The translations under genes were made by a program, and so were the position numbers. 64,000 nucleotides of DNA, taken from contig NZ_JALXOZ010000007.1 in the NCBI RefSeq assembly GCF_025147465.1, forward strand, positions 35,417 to 99,416. The letters run 5' to 3'. The notes beneath the pieces are model-generated. The model saw nothing but the letters and a program-made list of their open reading frames with translations. It did no database searches and was not told the origin of the DNA. Shown in pieces: positions 18,548 to 26,871 of this stretch; the stretch's first letter is position 1; every line of letters starts with the position of its first letter. This stretch comes from Dermabacter sp. p3-SID358 (GTDB taxonomy: Bacteria > Actinomycetota > Actinomycetes > Actinomycetales > Dermabacteraceae).

Positions 18548-20615
18548 ACCACTTCTTTCCGTCAAAGACCTCACGGTCACCTTCCCGAATGCTGCTGGAG
18601 ACGTGCGCGCCGTACGCGGCGTGAACTATGACGTCCACGAAGGCGAGTTCCTCGGCATCGTAGGCGAGTCCGGCTCCGGCAAATCCGTGAGCTCGATGGC
18701 AGTTATGGGTCTTCTTCCGACGTCTGCGAAGATCACCGGCGAGATCACGTATCGCGGCGAATCGCTCCTCAAGAAGAGTGACCGTCAGCTTTCCGACCTC
18801 CGCGGCCGCGAGATCTCGATGATCTTCCAGGATCCGCTGAGCGCACTCACCCCCGTGTACACGATTGGGCAACAGATCGAGGAAGCTCTCACGCTTCACA
18901 ACTCGAACATGAGCGCAAAGGCTCTTCGCGAACGCTCGATCGAGCTGCTCAAGATCGTTGGCATCCCTGCTGCCGAGCGCCGCGTGAAGGCTTTCCCCCA
19001 CGAGTTTTCGGGTGGTATGCGCCAGCGCGCGATGATCGCGATTGCGATGGCGAATGACCCGAGGCTCATCATCGCCGACGAGCCGACGACAGCTCTCGAC
19101 GTGACGATCCAGGCGCAAATCCTCGAGGTTCTCCAGAAGGCAAAGGAAGTTACGGGCGCTGCCGTCGTGCTTATTACACACGACCTCGGCGTTGTCGCCG
19201 GCAACGTCGATCGCGTCGCCGTGATGTACGCCGGAAAGCTCGTGGAAAAGGGCGGCGTCGAGGAGATCTTCGCCGAGCCTCGTATGCCGTACACGATGGG
19301 CCTGCTCCGCTCGGTTCCCAACATGCTTACGGCTGGGAAAGACCGGCTCGTCCCCCTCGAGGGTCGTCCGCCTAGCCTCGCGAAACTCAAGCCGGGCTGC
19401 CCCTTCGCAGATCGCTGCCCTGCGGCCATCGATCTTTGCCGCACCGAGGAGCCCGAGCTCACTGAGCAGCCGGGTGAAACGAAGCGTGAGGTGGCCTGCC
19501 ACCGTGCGGATGAGATCACAGCAGGCACCCTGAAACCGTCGGATATTTTCCCCCGCCCCCCGCACACGGAGCGCGTGGTGAAAAACCACGATAAGGATCA
19601 GCCGATCGTCAAAGCGACCGAGATCCAACGCCACTTCCCCCTTTTCAAGGGTGCGGTGTTCCGTCGCCAGGTGGGCGTCGTGAAGGCTGTAGATAACGTC
19701 TCGTTCGAGATCAAGCCTGGCCAGACCCTCGGCCTCGTGGGCGAGTCAGGTTCGGGCAAGTCCACGACGAGCCTTGAGATCCTCGAACTCGTTGCGCCGC
19801 AGCACGGCACGCTCGAGGTGAGCGGCGTCGATGTCTCAACTCTGAAGAACAAGAAGGAACGTCTTGCCCTACGCAAGGACGTGCAGATCGTGTTCCAGGA
19901 CCCGATGGCTGCGGTTGATCCGCGTATGCCCGTAAGCGACATCATCGCCGAGCCCCTCACCGTGCACAAGGTGCCGAAGGATGAGCGCTACAAGCGTGTC
20001 TACGAGCTCCTCGAGCGCGTGGGCCTCGACCCGGAGATGGCCGATCGCTATCCCCATGAATTTTCCGGCGGTCAGCGCCAGCGCATCGGCATTGCGCGCG
20101 CGCTCATCACCGAACCTAAACTTCTCGTGCTCGATGAGCCCGTCTCGGCGCTGGACGTTTCCGTCCAGGCCGGCGTGATCAACCTGCTCGAGGATCTCCG
20201 CGATGAACTCGGATTGAGCTACCTTTTCGTGGCTCACGACCTCGCGATTGTGCGCGAGATCGCCGACAACATTGCGGTGATGTATCTGGGCCGCATCGTT
20301 GAATACGGCCCCGTCCAGGATGTCTTTGAGAACCCGAAGCATCCCTACACGCGTGCTCTCATGTCGGCGGTTCCGGTTCCGGATCCGAAGCTTGAGCGCG
20401 CCCGTACGCGAGTTCTTCTTGAAGGGGATCAACCAAGCCCCACTGAAGAGATCATCGGCTGCAACTTTGCTTCGCGATGCCCCCTGATCGGGATGCTCAG
20501 CGAAGAGCAGCAGAACCTGTGCCGGACTGCGGACCCTGAGGGCACGCAGGTCGGAGCCTCCCGGGTGGAATGCCATCATGCCGAGGAGACCTGGCGTCTA
20601 GACGACGACCAGTAA
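18540..20615 (+). CDS. Fused double ATPase of a peptide ABC importer (DppD-DppF fusion)
   Basis: This protein of 691 residues contains two complete ABC domains that power the importer. The first has Walker A 'GESGSGKSVSS', signature 'FSGGMRQR' and Walker B 'RLIIADEPTTALD'. It ends with the oligopeptide-type C-terminal extension bearing cysteines (CPFADRCP...C). The second has 'GESGSGKSTTS', 'FSGGQRQR' and 'LLVLDEPVSALD', again with a Cys-rich tail (CNFASRCP). The start is GTG 18540, overlapping the permease end by eight bases. The frame is open further left to 18492, but that lies inside the permease gene. Such fusions replace two separate ATPase genes in many actinobacteria. Confidence 0.95.
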   Translation: MPEPLLSVKDLTVTFPNAAGDVRAVRGVNYDVHEGEFLGIVGESGSGKSVSSMAVMGLLPTSAKITGEITYRGESLLKKSDRQLSDLRGREISMIFQDPLSALTPVYTIGQQIEEALTLHNSNMSAKALRERSIELLKIVGIPAAERRVKAFPHEFSGGMRQRAMIAIAMANDPRLIIADEPTTALDVTIQAQILEVLQKAKEVTGAAVVLITHDLGVVAGNVDRVAVMYAGKLVEKGGVEEIFAEPRMPYTMGLLRSVPNMLTAGKDRLVPLEGRPPSLAKLKPGCPFADRCPAAIDLCRTEEPELTEQPGETKREVACHRADEITAGTLKPSDIFPRPPHTERVVKNHDKDQPIVKATEIQRHFPLFKGAVFRRQVGVVKAVDNVSFEIKPGQTLGLVGESGSGKSTTSLEILELVAPQHGTLEVSGVDVSTLKNKKERLALRKDVQIVFQDPMAAVDPRMPVSDIIAEPLTVHKVPKDERYKRVYELLERVGLDPEMADRYPHEFSGGQRQRIGIARALITEPKLLVLDEPVSALDVSVQAGVINLLEDLRDELGLSYLFVAHDLAIVREIADNIAVMYLGRIVEYGPVQDVFENPKHPYTRALMSAVPVPDPKLERARTRVLLEGDQPSPTEEIIGCNFASRCPLIGMLSEEQQNLCRTADPEGTQVGASRVECHHAEETWRLDDDQ

Positions 20616-20624
20616 AAACTTTTT

Positions 20625-20665
20625 CCGCGGCCTGAGAACCCCTTTTTTCTTAAAAAGGGCCGCGG
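20625..20665 (+). terminator. Intercistronic hairpin before the first binding-protein gene
   Basis: CCGCGG (20625-20630 and 20660-20665) forms an outer stem around an inner stem CCCTTTTT/AAAAAGGG (20640-20647 and 20652-20659) with a four-base loop. It sits in the 74-base gap between ATPase and binding protein, where partial termination or a 3' stability hairpin is common. Confidence 0.55.
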
Positions 20666-20689
20666 TTTCACACAGGAAGTGAGAGAACC

Positions 20690-22423
20690 ATGAAGATCAC
20701 GAGTACTCGCCGACTTTTCCTCCAGGGCACGGCTATCACGGGTGTTGCCGCCGCCGTCGCAGGCTGCTCGCAGAAGAGCGCCGAGGAGCAGAAGGAAGAA
20801 AACAAGAAGAAGAATGATGCCGCTGCGAAGGAAGCAGAGAAGCTCCCTTCGACCGCATGGAAGCGCTTGGATTACGATCAGGTTGCCGAGGGTGGCACGC
20901 TCTCAGTTGCGATCACGCAAATTCCGGCGAACTGGAACCCGAGCCACGTCGACGGCAACGAAGTTTCGACCTCGAGCGTGTCGTACTGGAAGGGTTACAG
21001 CACCCACATCAAGGCGGACGAGAAGGGCGAAATGAGCCCGAATCCTGATTACATCGAGTCGGCTGAGGTCACGAGTGAGGATCCTCAGATCGTCACCGTG
21101 AAGTTCAACCAAAAGGCCGTGTGGGATAACGACGGCTCGCCCGTCACCGTGAACGATCTCATCGCCGAGTGGAAGGCCTGCAACGGCGAAAACGAAGAGT
21201 TTGCGACCGTCACAACCCAGGGATGGGACTCCATCAAGGAGGTCCGCGCGAAGGACGACTTCACGGCGGAGATCGAGTACAAGAACCCGTTCCCCGATTG
21301 GCTCAGCTTCACCTACCCGAGTGGCCCGAAGGCGCTCTTCGAGACCCCCGAAGCCTTCAACACGGGGTACGTGAATGATCCTGTTCCCGGCTGCGGTCCG
21401 TTCAAGATCACGAGCGTCGATCAAAACGGCGGTGTTGTGACGATGGAGCGCAACGACAAGTGGTGGGGCCGCGCCCCGAAGCTTGAGAAGGTTATTTTCA
21501 AGGTCACCACTCAGCAGAATATGCCGCAGGCCTTTGCCAACGGCGAAATCGACGTCATCGACATCGCCGATGGCGATACTCTCGGTCAGGCGAAGGGCCG
21601 TAAGGGCGCGCAGATTCAGCGTTCGAATGGTCTCACGTGGACCCACCTCACGCTCAATGTGAACGCTGGTGAGGGCGTTCTTCAGGACATCGAGGTGCGC
21701 AAGGCTATCTTTGCCGCGGTGGACCGAAACGCCGTGGGTCGCACGGTCGTGGAACCCCTTGAGGCACCCATTGTTCTGAAGAACAACTACGTGTACATGC
21801 CTGGTCAGGAGGGCTACGAGGATTCGTTCGGCGACAACCTTTCGCCTGACGCCGACACAGAGGGCGCGAAGAAAATCCTCGAAGATGCGGGGTACAAGCT
21901 CAACGGCAAGGTGTACGAGAAGGACGGCAAGAAGCTCAAATTCTCGATCATCATCCCGGCGGAGGCGAAGTCGAACGAGGACCGCGCTCGCCAGATCATG
22001 ACGAACCTCAACCAGGCCGGTTTCGAGATTGATCTGAAGACGGTTCCGAGCGACAAGTACTTCACCGACTACATCCTCAAGCAGAGCTTCGATTTCGTGA
22101 CGTTTAGCTGGGTGGGTACCCTGCTTGCCGAACTTTCGAGTTCGAACACCTACCTGCCGAATTCGCAGCAGAACTACACGGGCTTTAAAGACGAGAAGCT
22201 CACGGAAATCAACACGCGCCTCCAGTCTGAGCTCGATAAGGACAAGCGCCGCGAGATCGCGAACGAGTACTCAAAGAAGGTTGCCGAGAGCTACACCGTG
22301 CTTCCGTTCTACGCGACGCCCAACATCACCGGCCTCAAGGAGGGGCTCGTGAATATCGGTTCCGCGCAGCTCGAGACGGTCGATTACACGGCCGTTGGTT
22401 ACGAGCCGGGCAAGGAAGGCTGA
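20690..22423 (+). CDS. Peptide-type ABC transporter substrate-binding lipoprotein (copy 1)
   Basis: This 577-residue family 5 extracellular binding protein (SBP_bac_5) starts with a twin-arginine-like 'STRRLFLQGTAITG' and a lipobox ending VAGC, so it is exported folded or by Sec and lipid-anchored at the cysteine. A Lys/Glu-rich linker follows. Family landmarks include 'VAEGGTLSVAI', 'AVWDNDGSPVTVNDL', 'GCGPFKITSVDQNGGVVTMERNDKWWG' (here in pieces), and 'LTLNV..... DIEVRKAIFAAVDRNAV'. The ribosome site AGGAAGTGAGAG is good. It lies directly downstream of the transporter genes, with a hairpin in the gap. A close paralogue follows at 22617. Confidence 0.93.
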   Translation: MKITSTRRLFLQGTAITGVAAAVAGCSQKSAEEQKEENKKKNDAAAKEAEKLPSTAWKRLDYDQVAEGGTLSVAITQIPANWNPSHVDGNEVSTSSVSYWKGYSTHIKADEKGEMSPNPDYIESAEVTSEDPQIVTVKFNQKAVWDNDGSPVTVNDLIAEWKACNGENEEFATVTTQGWDSIKEVRAKDDFTAEIEYKNPFPDWLSFTYPSGPKALFETPEAFNTGYVNDPVPGCGPFKITSVDQNGGVVTMERNDKWWGRAPKLEKVIFKVTTQQNMPQAFANGEIDVIDIADGDTLGQAKGRKGAQIQRSNGLTWTHLTLNVNAGEGVLQDIEVRKAIFAAVDRNAVGRTVVEPLEAPIVLKNNYVYMPGQEGYEDSFGDNLSPDADTEGAKKILEDAGYKLNGKVYEKDGKKLKFSIIIPAEAKSNEDRARQIMTNLNQAGFEIDLKTVPSDKYFTDYILKQSFDFVTFSWVGTLLAELSSSNTYLPNSQQNYTGFKDEKLTEINTRLQSELDKDKRREIANEYSKKVAESYTVLPFYATPNITGLKEGLVNIGSAQLETVDYTAVGYEPGKEG

Positions 22424-22458
22424 ATAGCCTAAGCGCTTACTCGCCACACCACCGAAGG

Positions 22459-22492
22459 CCCCGTCTGGTCGCATGCGACCGGGCGGGGTCAT
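22459..22492 (+). terminator. Terminator after binding-protein copy 1
   Basis: CCCCGTCTGGTCGCA (22459-22473) pairs with TGCGACCGGGCGGGG (22474-22488), 15 base pairs including two G-U pairs and with almost no loop, followed by a T-rich stretch. It closes the transporter operon before the second binding-protein gene. Confidence 0.75.
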
Positions 22493-22502
22493 TCTTGTTC
22501 AC

Positions 22503-22516
22503 AATGAATGTTCATT
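22503..22516. promoter_or_regulatory. Palindromic operator candidate AATGAA-TG-TTCATT
   Basis: This perfect six-base dyad is about 100 bases upstream of the second binding-protein start, in a 193-base gap after a terminator. It shares the ATGAA/TTCAT core with the dyad at 16298-16312 in front of the operon, so the two units may answer to the same regulator. Confidence 0.45.
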
Positions 22517-22616
22517 GGCCCACAGCGAAGGCTCTCAACAGGACTTTTGTCGAGCATCCTGTGGCGTGGGCGATACGATCAGAAGAGTCCCCTGACCATT
22601 CTCGAGAAAGGCCATC

Positions 22617-24323
22617 ATGGCTTTCACAAGCACCCGCCGTCTCTTCCTTCAGGGCACTGCCCTGACTGGCGCCGCAGCAGCACTCACCGCGTGCTCGCAG
22701 CAGAGCGCCGAGGAGCGTGCGAAGCAGGCAAGCGCTGCAAACGAAAAAGCCGTCGAGGAGCAGATGAAGCTCCCCTCGACCGCCTGGGAGCGCGTCGATT
22801 ACGACCAGGTCCCCGATGGCGGCACGTTTACGGTATCGATCTCCCAGGTCCCCGCGAACTGGAACCAGAAGCACATCGATGGCAACGAGGTTTCTCTCTC
22901 CGCGATCATGGAGACCGTGTGCCCCGAGACTCCGCTCAAGGCGTCGGAAAACGGCGACGTTGAACTCGACCCCGATTACCTCACGTCGGCGGAGCTCACG
23001 AGTGAGGATCCGCAGATCGTCACGGTAAAGTACAACGAGAAGGCCGTGTGGAGCGATGGCACGCCCGTCACAGTTGACGACCTCATCGCTCAGCATAAAG
23101 CCCAAAACGGCGAGAACGAGGCATTCCAGACGGCTTCGACGAACGGCTGGAGCTCGATCAAGGAGATCCGCAAGATCAGCGACTTTGAGGCGGAGATCGA
23201 ATACGCGGAGACGTTCCCGTTCTGGAATGTGTACCTCTACCCGAACCTTCCGAAGGCGATTTCGGAGACCCCCGAAGCGTTCAACGGTCAAACGACCGAG
23301 CCGACCCTCACCCGCGGCCCGTTCAAGATCGACAACATCGATGCCACAGGCGGTGTCATTACCGTGAAGCGCAACGAGAAGTGGTGGGGCCGTGCACCGA
23401 AGCTCGAGACGATTGTGTTCAAGGTGACGACCCAGCAGAACATGGCGCAGGCGTTCGTGAACGGTGAGCTCGACTACATCGAGATTGCCGATGGTGATAC
23501 CTATGGCCAGGCAAAGGGTCGCAAGAATGCCGTGATCCAAAAGTCGAACGGACTTTCGTGGGCGCACCTCACGCTTAACGTGGGCGGCGCCGAGGGCGCG
23601 CTTGGTGATGCAAAGGTGCGCGAGGCGATCTTCCGCGGCATCGATCGCAACGCTGTGGCCCGCGCGGTCATGGAGCCGCTTGAGTCGCCCGTGATTCTCG
23701 TGAATAACTTCATCTACATGCCGGGGCAGGAGGGCTACGAGGATTCATACGCGGATCTTAAGTTCGATCCCGAGGCTTCGCAGAAGCTCCTCGAGGAGGC
23801 CGGCTACAAGAAGAACGGTGATGTGTACGAGAAAGACGGCAAGCCCCTCGCATTCTCGATCATCATCCCGGCAGAGACGAAGTCGAGTGAGGATCGAGCT
23901 CGTCAGATCATGACGAACCTCAACGCGGTGGGCTTCAAGGTGGATCTGAAGACAGTTCCGAGCGATAAGTACTTCGATGACTACGTGATTCCGGGTCGAT
24001 TCGCTGCGGTGTCGTTCGGTTGGCGTGGCACGCTCTTTGCTGAGCAGTCAAGCCCGAACGTATACCTGAAGGATTCGGGGCAGAACTTCACAGGGTTCGC
24101 CCCCGAGGAGGTCGACGAGCTCAACAAGAAGATCCAGACCGAGCTTGACCCGAAGAAGCGCACGGAACTCGCGAACGAGTTCTCGAACGCCCAGGCGAAG
24201 GCGTACACGGTTCTTCCGTTCTACGCGTCGCCCACGATCATCGGTCTCACAGAGGGCTTTGTGAACGTTGGCGCTGCGCAGTTTGAGACGACTGACTGGA
24301 CGGCAGTGGGCAAGAAGGCCTGA
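22617..24323 (+). CDS. Peptide-type ABC transporter substrate-binding lipoprotein (copy 2)
   Basis: This 568-residue paralogue of the preceding gene is collinear with it over nearly its whole length. It shares the 'STRRLFLQGTA' twin-arginine-like signal, a lipobox ending LTAC, and blocks such as 'PSTAWERVDYDQV', 'KVTTQQNMAQAF' and 'FSIIIPAE'. The ligand-facing segments differ more (for example 'NVYLYPNLPKAISE' against 'WLSFTYPSGPKALFE'), so the pair may bind different substrates for one membrane complex. It has an AAAGG ribosome site and its own upstream region with a terminator before it and a dyad, so it is probably transcribed separately. Confidence 0.93.
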   Translation: MAFTSTRRLFLQGTALTGAAAALTACSQQSAEERAKQASAANEKAVEEQMKLPSTAWERVDYDQVPDGGTFTVSISQVPANWNQKHIDGNEVSLSAIMETVCPETPLKASENGDVELDPDYLTSAELTSEDPQIVTVKYNEKAVWSDGTPVTVDDLIAQHKAQNGENEAFQTASTNGWSSIKEIRKISDFEAEIEYAETFPFWNVYLYPNLPKAISETPEAFNGQTTEPTLTRGPFKIDNIDATGGVITVKRNEKWWGRAPKLETIVFKVTTQQNMAQAFVNGELDYIEIADGDTYGQAKGRKNAVIQKSNGLSWAHLTLNVGGAEGALGDAKVREAIFRGIDRNAVARAVMEPLESPVILVNNFIYMPGQEGYEDSYADLKFDPEASQKLLEEAGYKKNGDVYEKDGKPLAFSIIIPAETKSSEDRARQIMTNLNAVGFKVDLKTVPSDKYFDDYVIPGRFAAVSFGWRGTLFAEQSSPNVYLKDSGQNFTGFAPEEVDELNKKIQTELDPKKRTELANEFSNAQAKAYTVLPFYASPTIIGLTEGFVNVGAAQFETTDWTAVGKKA

Positions 24324-24344
24324 TCGCCTTTTCGGCTTGTGCGG

Positions 24345-24397
24345 GCCGGGTTCCGCTCTCCCCCGAGTTTCCGGGGCGAGGGGCGGGGTCCGGCTCG
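24345..24397 (+). terminator. Terminator after binding-protein copy 2
   Basis: A long GC-rich stem (GCCGG at 24345-24349 with CCGGC at 24390-24394, continuing inward through C/G and G-U pairs to the CCCC/GGGG arms around 24361-24376) is followed by CGTTTCG. It lies 22 bases past the stop and separates this gene from a convergent one. Confidence 0.65.
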
Positions 24398-24429
24398 TTT
24401 CGTATGTGCAGGGTTGGGAGGGTCCGACG

Positions 24430-25077
24430 CTAGAGGGCTGCCGTGAGCACCCCGAGAATGAGGAACGCAGCCGGGATCGCGAGGGGGATGATCCTCAGTT
24501 TGGACTGAAGAACCGCGGTCTCCGAGCGGGCGTCGGAATCCTTGGCATGCTTGACCTGCCACGCTTCCCACGCGTGCACGAGTACACGCGACGGGGAGCG
24601 TTCTTGGTCGTTTCGAAGGCGTTCGGCGGGGCCAACGTGCCCGCGCTCGGCATAGCGGTCGCGGCCCGAGATGCGCACGTGGGCGTCGGCGGGCTTGTCG
24701 CGGCCGATGCCGGGAGCGTTCCATGCGGTGACGGTGCGCGTAGTACCGCTTTCGGTGCGCGCGCGGATTGACACCATGGCGCCGAGGCCGATGTGTTCGA
24801 TCGCGGAATAGGGAGCGCTGTACTCGTGCAGGACGTTGCGCACGACCACACCGCCCGGATAGACGAACGTCGCGGGTGAGAAGAGGATGAGCCACACGAG
24901 GGAGGCGGCGAGTCCGAGCCACGGGCCGAATTGGAGCACGGTGTCCCATCGGTTCTTGAGGATCGCATCCCCGAGGAGAAACGCGATGATGGCCCACGTG
25001 ATCGCGGGGATCCACAGCGCACTTGAAGGGCGCAGCGCGAGCGGTTTTTCACCCGCCGTGTCGAATCCGAGGGTCAC
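24430..25077 (-). CDS. Membrane protein with PH-like middle domain
   Basis: This 215-residue protein has two N-terminal hydrophobic spans ('LWIPAITWAIIAFLLGDAIL', 'WLGLAASLVWLILFSPATFVY'). A soluble domain follows, opening 'PGGVVVRNVLHEYSAPYSAIEHI', which resembles the start of bacterial PH (YdbT-like) domains. A last span ('IIPLAIPAAFLILGVLTAAL') forms the C-terminus. The function is unknown. Its start overlaps the stop of the DUF6457 gene by four bases, so it is probably co-translated with that gene and with moeA copy 2. No specific molybdenum role is visible in the sequence. Confidence 0.75.
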   Translation of the reverse strand: MTLGFDTAGEKPLALRPSSALWIPAITWAIIAFLLGDAILKNRWDTVLQFGPWLGLAASLVWLILFSPATFVYPGGVVVRNVLHEYSAPYSAIEHIGLGAMVSIRARTESGTTRTVTAWNAPGIGRDKPADAHVRISGRDRYAERGHVGPAERLRNDQERSPSRVLVHAWEAWQVKHAKDSDARSETAVLQSKLRIIPLAIPAAFLILGVLTAAL

Positions 25078-25367
25078 TTGTCGCCTTCGACGGGGTCGCC
25101 GATGTAGGCACGCACGAAGCGCTTGACCTGGTCGTGGGCGTCGGCCCAGCTTTCGGCCTTACCGGAGCCCACGAGGTAGCCGACAACCATCGACGCGAAG
25201 GGGCCCGCGGGGCGCACGACGGTGTGGGCGGCGACACCCGTGAGGGAGAGAATGAGATCGCGGTCGGCCTCGGTAAAGGGCGGCTCGAAGCCCGCGTCGT
25301 TCGCGGAGGCGTCGATGAAGCGCTGGAGCGCTTCGATCATCTTCGGGTCATCGGCCTTGGGGCTCAT
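25074..25367 (-). CDS. DUF6457-type small protein
   Basis: This 97-residue, all-helical-looking soluble protein contains 'MIEALQRFIDASANDAG', 'DRDLILSLTGVAAHTVVRPAGPF' and 'MVVGYLVGSG'. This is the pattern of the DUF6457 family, often encoded next to, or fused with, molybdenum cofactor guanylyltransferase-type proteins in actinobacteria. The function is unknown. The ATG at 25367 has a perfect AAAGGAG site; the longer frame to 25514 would run into the moeA gene. Its place between moeA copy 2 and a membrane protein supports a molybdenum cofactor link, by association only. Confidence 0.8.
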   Translation of the reverse strand: MSPKADDPKMIEALQRFIDASANDAGFEPPFTEADRDLILSLTGVAAHTVVRPAGPFASMVVGYLVGSGKAESWADAHDQVKRFVRAYIGDPVEGDK

Positions 25368-25405
25368 GCTAACTCTCCTTTGCGTGGGCTTTCGCCCATT
25401 ATTCC

Positions 25406-26704
25406 TTATCGTGCACGAAGGCTCCCGCCGAGCGAGAGGACGCGCGCGCGGTCTCTTTCGAGGATGACGAGGGCGTTGGCTTCGGCAAACGGCCGCAAAC
25501 GCCTGCCCTCGCATTCGGTCGCGATAAGGCGCCCGTGCTCGATTGTGAGGTGGGCGGGCTTCACGGTCGCGCCGTCCTTGAGGGGCTTTTCTTCGCGGCG
25601 CACGTTCTCCTGCGGGAGGTTGATGGGGCGCGAAGGCGAGCCGAGAAGCGGTGCGACGAACAGGTGGAATGCGGTGAAAGCGCCAACGGGCGTCCCTGGG
25701 AGATGCACCATGGGGATCGCGGCGCCACCTTCGTCGACCTCAATGCTGAGGCGCCCCACTCCTTGAGGCCCGCCTGGGCGCATCGCGAGATGCTCGAACC
25801 TCGAACAGCCGAGGCCCCGCGCCTCGCCAAAGCCCTCTCCGAATGCTGCCTTGACAACGTCACGCGCGCCTGAGCCCACGCCACCGGTTGTGACGATGAG
25901 GTCGTGGCGCGGCGCGATCGAGCGCGCAAGCCCGATCAGTTCCGCGGGATCATCCCCAACGTGGTGGATGCTCGCCTCAGCGCCGAGCCTTGCGCACGCC
26001 GCTTGAAGCATCGGCCCGTTCGACTCAAGCACGGCGCCGCGGCGCACACCGGCATCGCCGCGAAGGTCCGTCACGAGTTCATCGCCCGTCATGATGATCG
26101 CGACCCTGCGCGGCCTCGTGAGCCGCGCGTGCGTCACGCCCACCGAAAGCGCAATACCGATGAGCTCGGGCGTCACGAAATCGCCCCTGCGCGCGAGGAG
26201 ATCACCAGCGGGGATCTCCTCCCCGACTTGCCGCACGTGGCGGCCAGGAGCGAGGGCTTTCGCGCGTCCAGCCTCGGGAATCAAGAGTGTGATGCGCGCG
26301 GGAGTCTCGGCCGCGGTTGGGTCAGCGTCAGTGAGTTCGACCGGAATCACCGTGTCGAGGTCATCGGGCAGGAGCCCGCCCGTCATGATGCGCGCGGCTG
26401 TTCCCGGGCGGCGGTTTCCAACGGCTGGTCGGCCCGCAGAGATGTCATACGTGACCTCGAGATGGGCGGGAAAGGCGTCGGACCCCTCCCCTAGCCCAAG
26501 CTCACGCGCGCTCACCGCGAAACCATCCATCGCGCTCATGCGAAATTCCGGCGCGGGGATCCTTGAGGTGAGGGGCTCGGCGAGCCTCCGGCCAAGTGCG
26601 CCCTGGAGAGGGGCATCTTCGATGCGGTCGGGGGCAAGAGCGGCGAGGCCGAGAACCGTCGCGCGCCATTCGTCGAGGCTCACGTGCATTTTGGGATCTT
26701 TCAT
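25406..26704 (-). CDS. MoeA-family molybdopterin molybdenumtransferase (copy 2)
   Basis: This MoeA homologue of about 432 residues has the complete domain series: 'VSLDEWRATVLGL', 'RIPAPEFRMSAMDGFAV', 'RIMTGGLLPDDLDTVIPVE', the MoCF motif 'VTTGGVGSGARDVVK', 'HLPGTPVGAFTAFHLFV' and a C-terminal domain. It is clearly diverged from the copy at 10274-11596. Two MoeA proteins are common in actinobacteria and their division of labour is generally unclear. The frame is open to 26734, and I use the ATG at 26704. No strong ribosome site supports either start. It heads a minus-strand group with DUF6457 and a membrane protein and is divergent from a sugar transporter. Confidence 0.9.
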   Translation of the reverse strand: MKDPKMHVSLDEWRATVLGLAALAPDRIEDAPLQGALGRRLAEPLTSRIPAPEFRMSAMDGFAVSARELGLGEGSDAFPAHLEVTYDISAGRPAVGNRRPGTAARIMTGGLLPDDLDTVIPVELTDADPTAAETPARITLLIPEAGRAKALAPGRHVRQVGEEIPAGDLLARRGDFVTPELIGIALSVGVTHARLTRPRRVAIIMTGDELVTDLRGDAGVRRGAVLESNGPMLQAACARLGAEASIHHVGDDPAELIGLARSIAPRHDLIVTTGGVGSGARDVVKAAFGEGFGEARGLGCSRFEHLAMRPGGPQGVGRLSIEVDEGGAAIPMVHLPGTPVGAFTAFHLFVAPLLGSPSRPINLPQENVRREEKPLKDGATVKPAHLTIEHGRLIATECEGRRLRPFAEANALVILERDRARVLSLGGSLRAR

Positions 26705-26790
26705 GACAGGGGGTCGTGCTTCACCAACGTACACGCCCGCGACACGTCTCGCGCTTACCGCCCAATGTGTGAGGTAGGCCGGGTGTGACC

Positions 26791-26796
26791 TACAAT
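26791..26796 (+). promoter_or_regulatory. Candidate -10 box of the sugar ABC transporter
   Basis: TACAAT at 26791-26796 is a near-consensus -10 box about 75 bases before the binding-protein ATG. The -35 at 17 bases spacing (TGTGAG) is poor. A GTAGG/CCTAC dyad (26773-26793) overlaps the spacer and could be an operator. The assignment is tentative. Confidence 0.4.
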
Positions 26797-26871
26797 AAGG
26801 AAGAACCCGGAGTAACGTTGCCCGGGCCCGAATGCACCGATGCGTTCGGAACGCAGTGGAAGGATCCCCTC

